This document shows positions 7,654-15,137 of a stretch of DNA of 20,086 bases, in pieces (positions within the stretch are counted from its first letter, which is position 1; the number at the start of each line of letters is the position of its first letter). The position numbers were made by a program, and so were the translations under genes. The stretch is from the NCBI GenBank assembly GCA_031119195.1, contig JAVHYG010000013.1, positions 1-20,086 on the forward strand, read 5' to 3'. Below the pieces are notes generated by a model. That model saw only the letters and a program-made list of their open reading frames with translations, was not told where the DNA came from and did not search any database. This DNA comes from Rickettsiella sp. (GTDB lineage: Bacteria; Pseudomonadota; Gammaproteobacteria; Diplorickettsiales; Diplorickettsiaceae).

Positions 7654-7682
7654 ATTCTATGCATAATCCCTGCAACTGACAA
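7654..7682 (-). promoter_or_regulatory. Sigma70-like promoter of the rpsO-pnp operon
   Basis: On the minus strand TTGTCA (7682-7677) and TAGAAT (7659-7654) are separated by exactly 17 bases. Transcription would start near 7647, giving a short leader of about 26 bases before rpsO. This is one of the best promoter matches in the window. A longer S15-binding pseudoknot leader as in E. coli would not fit in this space. Confidence 0.65.
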
Positions 7683-7775
7683 GATCTATCTATGTCGTTT
7701 TCACTGAAAAATGTAGAAATCTTCAAAAAACAGGGGGCTATTTTTCATATAAGCAACAATATAGCAAAATAACTC

Positions 7776-7804
7776 TTGATAGAGCACTGATGTTAGAATA
7801 GAGT
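7776..7804 (+). promoter_or_regulatory. Possible promoter of the regulator-nth set
   Basis: TTGATA (7776-7781) and TAGAGT (7799-7804) are 17 bases apart. Transcription would begin near 7811, just before the inverted repeat at 7826-7855, so a protein bound there could block initiation or early elongation. The -10 match is moderate, and the region is AT-rich enough to give chance hits. Confidence 0.4.
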
Positions 7805-7825
7805 ATTTGGAGATTTGTCCTTCGT

Positions 7826-7855
7826 CGCTAATTCTAGAAATTATAAGAATTAGCG
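7826..7855. promoter_or_regulatory. Perfect 10-bp inverted repeat, candidate operator
   Basis: The arms CGCTAATTCT (7826-7835) and AGAATTAGCG (7846-7855) are exact reverse complements, separated by 10 bases. The centre-to-centre distance is 20 bases, about two helical turns, which suits a dimeric HTH protein. It lies 36 bases before the regulator ATG at 7892 and just after the predicted promoter, the usual place for an autoregulatory operator. There is no U tract after it, so a terminator is unlikely. Confidence 0.55.
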
Positions 7856-7891
7856 GATAAAATCACTGCTAATCAATAAGTGAAAAATGAT

Positions 7892-8539
7892 ATGAAAACT
7901 AGCAATATGAGTAACATCCTTAAAGGATTAATGGCTGAATTAGGGATTAACGAATCAGAACTAGCACGTCGAACCGGAATAGGACAACCTGTTGTTCATC
8001 GCATTTGCTCTGGAGAAACAGATAACCCTAAAGTCGCGACTTTAAGTCCTATCGCTAATTTTTTTGCTATTTCAATCAGTCAATTAATCGGCGATGAGCC
8101 TCTACCTACAGATCGTATAGCCGGTACTTTCAATCCTGAAGCACAGGGTTGGCGCCAAATCCCACTTTTAGAGTGGGAGCAAGTACTTTCCTGGCCAAAC
8201 CTATCTCAAAAATCAGCTCCTTTGCCTGCTATATCAACGGATATTGAGTTAAGTCAACATGCCTACGCACTTGCTGTAAGAGACACAACAATGGAGCCTC
8301 GCTTTCCTGAAGGAACAGTTCTTATTGTCGATCCTAACTTAAAACCTAACAATCTTGATTTTGCTATCATACACGTTGAGGGACATGATTTACCAAACTT
8401 TAAACAGATTTTAATCGACGGTGGACATACGATTCTTAAACCACTCAATTCTGATTTCAAAACTTTATTATTAGATAAACCACATAAATTTTTAGGTGTG
8501 ATGATACAATCCAGAATGGACTTTAAAAAACGAAAATAG
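7892..8539 (+). CDS. HTH/S24-fold (LexA/CI-like) transcriptional regulator with degenerate protease
   Basis: It is a DNA-binding regulator with the architecture of phage CI/LexA repressors, 215 residues from this start. An XRE-type helix-turn-helix spans about 6-62 (LARRTGIGQPVVHRICSGE) and a peptidase S24-like fold about 88-210. At the catalytic position before MEP there is Thr133 (RDTTMEP) where cleavable repressors have Ser; Lys171 (NFKQIL) is kept. The usual scissile Ala-Gly after IPLxxWEQ is Val-Leu here (WEQVLSW). It therefore should not self-cleave in response to RecA. I chose the ATG at 7892, with AAGTGA 8 bases upstream; a GTG at 7880 is an in-frame alternative. It starts a plus-strand set with nth, 21 bases downstream. 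Targets are unknown; autoregulation is suggested by the adjacent palindrome. Confidence 0.85.
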   Translation: MKTSNMSNILKGLMAELGINESELARRTGIGQPVVHRICSGETDNPKVATLSPIANFFAISISQLIGDEPLPTDRIAGTFNPEAQGWRQIPLLEWEQVLSWPNLSQKSAPLPAISTDIELSQHAYALAVRDTTMEPRFPEGTVLIVDPNLKPNNLDFAIIHVEGHDLPNFKQILIDGGHTILKPLNSDFKTLLLDKPHKFLGVMIQSRMDFKKRK

Positions 8540-8560
8540 CATGTCATTTCGTTTATTTAC

Positions 8561-9199
8561 ATGAACTCCAAAAAGCGATTTGCTATTTTTCAACGCTTTT
8601 ACGAAGAAAACCCTAATCCAGAAACAGAACTGATTTATCATTCCTCGTTTGAATTATTAATTGCCGTTATTTTATCGGCGCAAGCAACAGATAAATCTGT
8701 CAATAAGGCAACAAAAAAATTATTTTCAGCCGCAAATACGCCTAAAAAAATAGTGTCGTTAGGAATAGAAGATCTAAAAAAATATATAAAGTCAATTGGC
8801 TTATATAATACAAAAGCAAAAAATATTATTAAAACATGTGAAATTTTAATAACCCAATATCAGGGAAAGATTCCTGAACAACGTGAACTTTTAGAAAAAC
8901 TGCCTGGCGTAGGACGAAAAACAGCAAATGTAATACTTAACACAGCGTTTAATCAACCTACCGTTGCAGTTGATACGCATATTTTTCGTGTATGCAATAG
9001 AACAGGTCTTGCTCCTGGGAAAACACCATTAGCGGTTGAAAAAAAATTACTTAAAGTTACGCCTAAAATCTATTTAAAAAATGCACATCACTGGTTAGTT
9101 TTACATGGTCGATATACTTGTTTAGCACGAAAACCAAAATGTCCAATATGCATTATCAAGCCTCTCTGTGAATATCCTGACAAAACAACCGCTACTTAA
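8561..9199 (+). CDS. nth: Endonuclease III (DNA glycosylase/AP lyase)
   Basis: It removes oxidised pyrimidines in base-excision repair and cleaves the abasic site. It has 212 residues and aligns with E. coli Nth from the first residue without gaps. The helix-hairpin-helix LPGVGRKTAN carries catalytic Lys120, and VAVDTHIFR carries Asp138, both with E. coli numbering. Cys187, 194, 197 and 203 form the C-x6-C-x2-C-x5-C [4Fe-4S] site. It lies 21 bases after the regulator gene and has no obvious ribosome site, so it may depend on upstream translation or be weakly expressed. In many gammaproteobacteria nth is in the rsx/rnf operon; here it is not. Confidence 0.98.
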   Translation: MNSKKRFAIFQRFYEENPNPETELIYHSSFELLIAVILSAQATDKSVNKATKKLFSAANTPKKIVSLGIEDLKKYIKSIGLYNTKAKNIIKTCEILITQYQGKIPEQRELLEKLPGVGRKTANVILNTAFNQPTVAVDTHIFRVCNRTGLAPGKTPLAVEKKLLKVTPKIYLKNAHHWLVLHGRYTCLARKPKCPICIIKPLCEYPDKTTAT

Positions 9200-9221
9200 A
9201 TTTGAAATTCAAGGAAAAGCA

Positions 9222-10057
9222 ATGAATAAAGTTGCAGCCATACAAATGTGTTCTTCTGCTCAAATTGAAGATAACTTAGCCGTAGCAGCTACGCTTATTC
9301 AAGAAAGTGCAGAAAATGGTGCTAACTTAGTCGTACTGCCGGAAATGTTTCCTGTGATAGGTCTTCATTCTGTCAATACATTACTTGCAAAAGAAGAGAT
9401 GGGACACGGGAAAATTCAAAGTTTTCTCAGTCAACAAGCAAAAAAACACAATATTTGGATTGTAGGCGGAACAATTCCAATCGCTTGTGAAAACAAAAAT
9501 CAAATCAAAGCGGCTTGTCTTGTTTTAAATAACCAGGGAAGTTTTGTGGCACGCTATGATAAAATACATTTGTTTGATGCTTATATTTCAGATAACGAAA
9601 CCTATCAAGAATCTTTCACAACTATTTCTGGAAACAAATTAGTCGTTATTGATACTCTACTAGGCAAACTTGGGCTCACTGTCTGTTACGATATTCGTTT
9701 CCCAGAATTATATCGCTACCTCATTAATTGCGGTGCACAAATTATTACTACTTCAGCTTTTACACTAAAAACAGGCCAAGCACATTGGGAAATCTTGGCA
9801 AGAAGCCGCGCGATAGAAAACTCATGCTATATATCATCGGTGCTTGCCAAGGTGGCCACCATTCCAATGGCAGAGATACTTATGGTCATTCATTAATTGT
9901 GGATCCTTTGGGTTTATTAATAAGCGAAAAAACTGACATGGATCCCGGTATTATTTACGCTAACATCGATCTTAATCACTTAAAACAAATAAGAAAATCT
10001 ATCCCTACTAGAGAGCAACAGAAAATATTTTTTGATATTTCAAAGCTAAAGGCATAG
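9222..10057 (+). pseudogene. Nit1/YbeM-type carbon-nitrogen hydrolase, frameshifted
   Basis: The intact protein would be about 277 residues of the nitrilase superfamily, most like deaminated glutathione amidase, a metabolite-repair enzyme. The ATG at 9222 has AAGGAAA upstream and is 22 bases after nth. The catalytic triad is complete: Glu41 (LPEMF), Lys114 (RYDKIHL) and Cys155 (VCYDIRFPEL). After IENSCYI near residue 203 the frame is lost and the first frame stops at 9896. The family sequence (GACQGGHHSNGRDTYGHS, VDPLG, then IDLNHLKQIRKSIP) continues in another frame to the TAG at 10055-10057. The break maps to TATATAT at 9828-9834; removing one AT unit restores the reading frame. It may be a real decaying gene, slippage-tolerant expression, or a sequencing error. 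Downstream coding is otherwise intact, so any mutation is recent. Confidence 0.88.
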
Positions 10058-10068
10058 TCAGTAAATAT

Positions 10069-10998
10069 CTAAATTAAAAATTCCTTTAAAATTTTATCTG
10101 CACCTTGAGCAACTAATTCCTTTGCAGCAGTAATCCCTAATTCTTCAGCTTGCTCAAGCCTTCCATATTTTTCTACTTTAACAATTGAGTTCCCATTGAG
10201 TGTTGCAACCAAACCCCGCAAACGTATTTGATCGCCCCCTAAATAATCAGCATAAGCAGCAATAGGCACTTGGCAATTTCCACCCAATTCTCGACTTAAT
10301 GCGCGCTCCGCCATCACACAAGGATAAGTTGGTAAATGATTTAAAACGGTTATTAATGAACACGTATCCTCGTCATCTAATCGGCATTCAATTCCCAAAG
10401 CCCCTTGACCCGGAGCTGGCAAAAAAAAGTTAGTCTCTAGATATTCACTAATACATGCTGTTCTCTCTAAACGAATAAGACCTGCTGCTGCCAAAATAAT
10501 TGCGTCATAATTCCCACACGCTAATTTTTCAAGACGCGTATTCACATTGCCTCGTAAAGGTTGAATCTTCAAATCAGGACGCAAAGCCATTAACTGTGAT
10601 TGACGTCTTAAGCTTGAAGTACCAATAGATGCGTTGGTAATTAGCTGTTGCATAGTTTCACCAGACTTAGAAATCAATACATCTCGTGGATCCTCGCGTT
10701 CACAAATAGCTGCTATTTTTAGCTTCTTTTCTATTTCCATAGGAACATCTTTCATAGAATGAACGGCAATATCCGCTTGGCCACTGAGTAAAGCGTTTTC
10801 TAGCTCTTTAACAAAAAGACCTTTACCCCCTAACTTGTTTAATGCGCTTTCTAAATGTCTGTCTGCCTCCGTAATAAGAGGAAGTAACTCTATGCTCAGA
10901 AAAGGATAGTGCTTTTCCAATTGTTTCTTGATCGTATAAGCCTGCCAATACGCTAAAGGACTTTTTCGAGTTGCAATACGCAAATGTGTTCTGGTCAC
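10069..10998 (-). CDS. hemC: Porphobilinogen deaminase (hydroxymethylbilane synthase)
   Basis: It condenses four porphobilinogen molecules into hydroxymethylbilane in haem synthesis. It has 309 residues (E. coli 313). The N-terminus reads LRIATRKSPLAYWQA, followed by the conserved HSMKDVP acid (Asp), the GTSSLRRQSQL arginine cluster and GGNCQVP, whose Cys near 241 binds the dipyrromethane cofactor. The GTG at 10996-10998 is preceded by GAGGG 9 bases upstream; the TTG immediately before it is possible too. It stands alone here, convergent with the broken hydrolase gene (11 bases between stops), not in hemCD. The sequence looks fully functional. Confidence 0.97.
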   Translation of the reverse strand: MTRTHLRIATRKSPLAYWQAYTIKKQLEKHYPFLSIELLPLITEADRHLESALNKLGGKGLFVKELENALLSGQADIAVHSMKDVPMEIEKKLKIAAICEREDPRDVLISKSGETMQQLITNASIGTSSLRRQSQLMALRPDLKIQPLRGNVNTRLEKLACGNYDAIILAAAGLIRLERTACISEYLETNFFLPAPGQGALGIECRLDDEDTCSLITVLNHLPTYPCVMAERALSRELGGNCQVPIAAYADYLGGDQIRLRGLVATLNGNSIVKVEKYGRLEQAEELGITAAKELVAQGADKILKEFLI

Positions 10999-11058
10999 CA
11001 AAACAAACCCTCACCATAAACTTTCAGCATTAGTATATAAAAAATATACAAGAATCAG

Positions 11059-11086
11059 TTTATATTACTTTTTAAAATGCAGTTAA
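11059..11086 (-). promoter_or_regulatory. Possible promoter of hemC
   Basis: On the minus strand TTAACT (11086-11081) and TATAAA (11064-11059) are separated by 16 bases, which would start transcription about 55 bases before hemC. The 189-base gap must also hold the divergent permease promoter, for which I saw only weak matches. The region is AT-rich, so chance hits are likely. Confidence 0.35.
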
Positions 11087-11178
11087 GATTAGCAATTGTA
11101 TTTGCAATTTGAGATGATTACTATGCTCGATAATTATAAGGAAAATCTAATTTAAGTTAGCACAAACTATTTACCTTT

Positions 11179-11184
11179 GAGGAG
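11179..11184 (+). promoter_or_regulatory. Ribosome binding site deciding the GTG start of the permease gene
   Basis: GAGGAG lies 6 bases before GTG at 11191-11193. It is the best Shine-Dalgarno in the window and supports the GTG over any later ATG. Confidence 0.75.
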
Positions 11185-11190
11185 AACAGA

Positions 11191-12525
11191 GTGAAGCCAA
11201 AAAGTGTATTTTATGTGTTTTTTAAAATAAGTGAACGTGGTAGCAGCATAAAACAGGAACTTATAGCAGGACTAACCACATTTCTGGCAATGATCTACTC
11301 TGTCGTTGTTATACCTGGCTTGTTAAAACAAGCTGGATTTCCCCCAGCAACAACTTTTGTTGCAACGTGTTTAGTCGCTGGTTTTGGTTCTCTTTTAATG
11401 GGTTTATGGGCTAATTTACCATTGGCAATTGGCCCTGCTGTTTCACTTACAGCATTTACTACCTTCAGTATTGTCTTAACTCAACATATAAGTATCCCTG
11501 TAGCATTAGGCGCAGTGTTTTTAATGGGGATATTATTTACCATAATATCTGTTACCGGAATTCGTTCTTGGATTTTGCGTAACCTACCAATAGGCGTAGC
11601 GCAAGGTACTGGTATCGGTATCGGTCTATTTTTGCTATTGATTGCTGCAAACAATGTTGGTTTGGTAATTAAGAATCCCTTAGGAGGCTTACCGATAACC
11701 TTAGGGGCTTTAACTTCGTTTCCTGCCGTTATGACACTATTGGGACTAGCAGTGATTTTCGGCTTGGAAAAAAGACGTTTTCCAGGAGGTGTTTTATTAG
11801 TAATAGTGGGTATTTCGATTATTGGATTAATTTTTGATCCACATGCTAAATATCAGGGAATATTTGCACTCCCCCATCTTAAAGATACAAAAGGTAACTC
11901 CTTATTTTTTAATTTAGATATTCTAGGTGCAATGAAACTAATGATATTACCCAGTGTTTTTGCATTAGTAATGACAGCAATCTTCGATGCAACTGGAACT
12001 ATTCGTGCAGTGGCTAGCCAGGCTAATTTATTACGTAAAAATAATCAAATTATAAACGAGGGAAAAGCTTTAACATCTGATTCAGTTAGCAGTATTTTTG
12101 CTAGCTTAGTAGGAACAGCCCCAGCAGCGGTTTATATAGAGTCGGCAGCGGGAACCGCAGTTGGAGGGAAAACGGGTTTGACTGCAACAACCGTAGGAAT
12201 ATTATTTTTAATGACCTTATTCATTTCACCTCTTTCGTACTTAGTACCTGCCTATGCTACAGCACCCGCATTAATGTATGTTGGACTGCTGATGTTAAGT
12301 AATGTTTCTAAGCTGAACTTAGAGGACTTTATAGACTCACTCTCAGGGCTATTATGTGCAGTTTTCATTGTATTAACCTGTAATATAGTTACTGGAATTA
12401 TGCTTGGATTTAGTGCGTTAGTGGTGGGTCGAATATGTGCGAAAGAATGGCATAAATTGAATGTTGGTACAGTAATCATTGCAGCTGCATTAGTAACGTT
12501 CTATGCAGGAGGGTGGGCAATTTAA
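11191..12525 (+). CDS. Purine (adenine/hypoxanthine-type) permease, AdeP/AdeQ-like
   Basis: It is an inner-membrane proton-coupled uptake system of the AzgA branch of nucleobase permeases. It has 444 residues and is almost entirely hydrophobic, with about 12-14 membrane spans. The N-terminal ELIAGLTTFLAMIY, the central substrate-site helix with IFDATGTIRAVA, and SAAGTAVGGKTGLTA followed by SPLSYLVPAYATAPALMYVG are hallmarks shared with E. coli AdeP and AdeQ, down to the identical C-terminal TFYAGGWAI. The exact purine cannot be settled from sequence. It is a single gene converging on the acyltransferase gene with 12 bases between them. Purine import fits a host-associated lifestyle but is also common in free-living relatives. 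Confidence 0.95.
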   Translation: MKPKSVFYVFFKISERGSSIKQELIAGLTTFLAMIYSVVVIPGLLKQAGFPPATTFVATCLVAGFGSLLMGLWANLPLAIGPAVSLTAFTTFSIVLTQHISIPVALGAVFLMGILFTIISVTGIRSWILRNLPIGVAQGTGIGIGLFLLLIAANNVGLVIKNPLGGLPITLGALTSFPAVMTLLGLAVIFGLEKRRFPGGVLLVIVGISIIGLIFDPHAKYQGIFALPHLKDTKGNSLFFNLDILGAMKLMILPSVFALVMTAIFDATGTIRAVASQANLLRKNNQIINEGKALTSDSVSSIFASLVGTAPAAVYIESAAGTAVGGKTGLTATTVGILFLMTLFISPLSYLVPAYATAPALMYVGLLMLSNVSKLNLEDFIDSLSGLLCAVFIVLTCNIVTGIMLGFSALVVGRICAKEWHKLNVGTVIIAAALVTFYAGGWAI

Positions 12526-12537
12526 GGATCTTTGCAA

Positions 12538-13446
12538 TCATTGCATTTGTCTAACTATAGCCTTTGCTTTCACTTCTTTTATAAACTTATCTTTTTTTTC
12601 CCACAATTGATTAAGTTTGTTTTGCAAATTTATCCGAAACTGCCGATCGTTTTGATAATCACCTAACCAATCCGACGTAATGGGTATTACCTCTATATGA
12701 AGTGTGATTTTTTTTATATCGCCCGTCAAAAAATGCCATAAACCCGCTCTTTGAGGCGGATAGATAATGGTTACATTAAGAATCTTATCAAAGAAATCAC
12801 CTAAGACTGCTAGGCTAAATCCAATTCCTGTAGATTTAGGGCGAAGTAAATAGTGATAAGGAGACGCCTGTAATTGATGCTTCTTCTTGGTAAATCGTGT
12901 TCCCTCTATAAAATTAGCAACAGTGGTTGGCATTTCTTTAAATCTGTTACAAGCTCGCTTAGTAGCTTCAACATCTTTATTCTTTAACTCAGGATGTTTT
13001 GCCAATACCTTTTTGCTATAACGATGCATAAACGGAAATCCTAATAACCAGCAAGACCAACTAGCAAAAGGCAAGGTATACAATAACTCTTTTTTCAAAA
13101 AAAATTTTAAAGGGGGTATTTTACCATTAAAAATCCGTTGCAATACCAATATATCTGCCCAAGATTGATGATTCGCAATAAGTAAGTACCACTCATCATA
13201 AACAAGCTGATCTAAACCCGTTATCTCCCATTCAATAGACGTCGTCAATTTTTGAATAAAATAATTACCTTTTACCCAGTATATATACAAACGTTCCATA
13301 CAGCATTTAAAATATCGCCGCCAAAATTTTACTGGAACAAGATAACAAACAAGTCCTAAAATGGATAAAGGAATAAACAAAAAAACAAGATTAATAAAAT
13401 AGAGTAAGACGACAATAAAAACTTTTATATTACTGAATAACTTCAT
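12538..13446 (-). CDS. Membrane-bound lysophospholipid/1-acylglycerol-phosphate acyltransferase, YihG-like
   Basis: It is predicted to transfer acyl chains to a lysophospholipid or lysophosphatidate at the inner membrane. It has 302 residues. One or two N-terminal membrane helices (about 5-38) precede the PlsC-type domain with the catalytic HX4D motif NHQSWADI (His93, Asp98) and the substrate motif FIEGTRFT near 180. Overall layout and length match E. coli YihG and the LCLAT1-like group rather than PlsC itself. The start is the ATG at 13444-13446, with no Shine-Dalgarno, behind an AT-rich leader with a plausible promoter. It is a single gene. The true acyl donor and acceptor are unknown. Confidence 0.9.
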   Translation of the reverse strand: MKLFSNIKVFIVVLLYFINLVFLFIPLSILGLVCYLVPVKFWRRYFKCCMERLYIYWVKGNYFIQKLTTSIEWEITGLDQLVYDEWYLLIANHQSWADILVLQRIFNGKIPPLKFFLKKELLYTLPFASWSCWLLGFPFMHRYSKKVLAKHPELKNKDVEATKRACNRFKEMPTTVANFIEGTRFTKKKHQLQASPYHYLLRPKSTGIGFSLAVLGDFFDKILNVTIIYPPQRAGLWHFLTGDIKKITLHIEVIPITSDWLGDYQNDRQFRINLQNKLNQLWEKKDKFIKEVKAKAIVRQMQ

Positions 13447-13470
13447 ACTAAATGAGTTAAATTTTTATAA

Positions 13471-13499
13471 ATTATGAAAAATTTAAATTTATTAAGCAA
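13471..13499 (-). promoter_or_regulatory. Possible promoter of the acyltransferase gene
   Basis: Minus-strand TTGCTT (13499-13494) and CATAAT (13476-13471) are 17 bases apart, about 24 bases before the start codon. The 216-base gap between this gene and dacA holds no gene I can support; a CTTAC-GAAA-GTAAG mini-hairpin at 13541-13554 is the only other structure seen. Confidence 0.4.
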
Positions 13500-13662
13500 T
13501 ATCATTATCATCATATAAAGCTATTTCATCTACTCCTGCTCTTACGAAAGTAAGTATGGATGTTACAACAAAGCAAAAATAACGAAAAAAAGCAGTTTGT
13601 ACAGGTCAATAAGCATTTTAAGCTATTTTTAACACCAATAGCGGTGCCCTGCTTTCGAAAAT

Positions 13663-14871
13663 CTAAGCTTCAGCTTTGTGAAACCACATGCTGGTATGAT
13701 CAACTAAGTTGCGCCACAATCCACCTCTGGGCAAATTTTCCAGCGTAATCAGTTGAGCACTTGCAATAAGCTTATCATTTAAAGTAATGTTAATTTTCCC
13801 AACAACCTCCCCTTTTTTAAGGGGCGCTTTTAAATTAGGTGTAAAAACCATTTTTGTAGTAGAAACTTTATTTTGCCCCGCAGGGAAAGTTGCATAGAGA
13901 TCTCGCGCTATACCTACGCTGATTTGAGACCTCTGACCTAACCAAACGCGTGTAGAAGCTAATTTCGTGTTTGCTGTATAAAGTTTCTGTGATTCAAAAA
14001 AGCGAAAACCATAAGTCAATAATTTTTGGCTATCCTGTGCACGCATTTCATCTGAGGGAGCCCCCATCACAATAGTAATTAAACGCATTCCTTTCTTTTC
14101 TCCAGAAGCAGCTAAACAATAACCTGCATCATTGGTATGACCGGTTTTTATACCATCTACATCTGCGTCCCGCCATAGTAAACGATTGCGATTAGGTTGC
14201 TTAATACCATTATAGGAAAACCATTTTTGCGAATACCATTTATAATCCTCAGGAAAATCAAGGATAAGTGCTCTCGCCAAAATAGCCATATCTCGCGTGG
14301 TCGAATAATGATTAGGATCTGGCAAGCCATCTACATCAACAAAATGTGTATGACTCATTCCTAGTTGCGCTGCAGCTTGATTCATCAAATTAACAAATGA
14401 TTCTTGACTTCCAGCAACGTATTCTGCCATTGCCACACAGGCATCATTGCCTGAATCTACAATAATACCTTGCATCAGATCACGTACTGCTACTTTATCG
14501 CCTACTTTAACGAACATCTTCGAACCACCTGTTTTCCAAGCTGTTTCGCTAATAGTAACTAAATCATCTGCATGAATTCGACCTTCTTTTAAAGCCATCG
14601 AGATAACGTATGAAGTCATCATTTTTGTTAAGCTGGCAGGCGCTACTCGCTCATCAATATTATCACTGGCTAAAATATTTCCACTATAGGCATCCATTAA
14701 TAAGTAAGCCTTGGCGTTAACACTGGGCGCAATCGGCGTTAATGTGGGTTGTTGTGCTGCACCCGCAGCAGGCGCAGTAATAGGAATAATCGGATCAGCA
14801 ATTCCAAAAGACCCTAACAATGAGGCAATTAAGCCGATTACGATTGGCAATAAAGAACGCATCTTAAGCAT
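13663..14871 (-). CDS. dacA: D-alanyl-D-alanine carboxypeptidase (PBP5/6 type)
   Basis: It removes the terminal D-alanine from peptidoglycan pentapeptides in the periplasm. It has 402 residues. An N-terminal signal peptide (about 1-25, hydrophobic core ILLPIVIGLIASLL-like) is followed by a Pro/Ala-rich linker and the penicillin-binding domain with SLTK (catalytic Ser80, Lys83), SGN (140-142) and KTGHT (242-246). A PBP5 C-terminal beta domain follows (about 300-390). The end, NLVDHTSMWFHKAEA, could form the short amphipathic membrane anchor. An internal ATG three codons on is an alternative start; AAAGG lies about 10 bases before the first. It is monocistronic here, not beside rlpA or lipB. 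Confidence 0.96.
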   Translation of the reverse strand: MLKMRSLLPIVIGLIASLLGSFGIADPIIPITAPAAGAAQQPTLTPIAPSVNAKAYLLMDAYSGNILASDNIDERVAPASLTKMMTSYVISMALKEGRIHADDLVTISETAWKTGGSKMFVKVGDKVAVRDLMQGIIVDSGNDACVAMAEYVAGSQESFVNLMNQAAAQLGMSHTHFVDVDGLPDPNHYSTTRDMAILARALILDFPEDYKWYSQKWFSYNGIKQPNRNRLLWRDADVDGIKTGHTNDAGYCLAASGEKKGMRLITIVMGAPSDEMRAQDSQKLLTYGFRFFESQKLYTANTKLASTRVWLGQRSQISVGIARDLYATFPAGQNKVSTTKMVFTPNLKAPLKKGEVVGKINITLNDKLIASAQLITLENLPRGGLWRNLVDHTSMWFHKAEA

Positions 14872-14926
14872 ATTGAAGGCCTTTAATACAGGTTAATAGA
14901 AAATACAACTCATAAGATAGAAAGTT

Positions 14927-14954
14927 ATTGTAATGACTTCCTAAGATACTGCAA
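14927..14954 (-). promoter_or_regulatory. Sigma70-like promoter of dacA
   Basis: Minus-strand TTGCAG (14954-14949) and TACAAT (14932-14927) are 16 bases apart. Transcription would start near 14920, about 50 bases before the dacA start codon. Confidence 0.5.
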
Positions 14955-15025
14955 GTCAGAGATAAATTTCTTTAATCACAACTTACATCTATAAAAAAAT
15001 AATATATCTGAAAAATATCTTAATA

Positions 15026-15034
15026 TGGTATTAT
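15026..15034 (+). promoter_or_regulatory. Extended -10 promoter of the orphan membrane protein gene
   Basis: TG-G-TATTAT is an extended -10 element without a convincing -35 box. It would give a leader of about 95 bases. That leader contains a small interrupted hairpin (CCG, CGTT / AACG, CGG around 15088-15110) and then the ribosome site AAGGAG at 15125-15130, 7 bases before the ATG. Confidence 0.4.
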
Positions 15035-15137
15035 CCTGGCCGTTAAAAATTAAATCAAAGTATACCGCCTGCTCGCATATAAGGAAATCCGTAGCGTTCA
15101 TAACGAGCGGCATTACATAAATAAAAGGAGCTTATTT

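Noticed and set aside
7705..7747. 8-bp inverted repeat TGAAAAAT/ATTTTTCA upstream of rpsO
   Set aside because: The arms are AT-only with a 27-base spacer and lie upstream of the predicted rpsO promoter, so a leader role for S15 control is not supported.
12533..12545. TGCAAT-C-ATTGCA palindrome between the permease and acyltransferase genes as a bidirectional terminator
   Set aside because: A one-base loop cannot form a hairpin of this size and there is no U tract on either side.
13560..13748. 62-codon plus-strand open frame
   Set aside because: It overlaps the 3' end of dacA on the other strand, lacks a ribosome site and resembles nothing I know.
15016..15034. PmrA-like direct repeat (CTTAATAT then TATTAT) upstream of the orphan membrane protein
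   Set aside because: Only the first half resembles the Legionella/Coxiella PmrA box, and it overlaps the -10 element instead of lying upstream of it.
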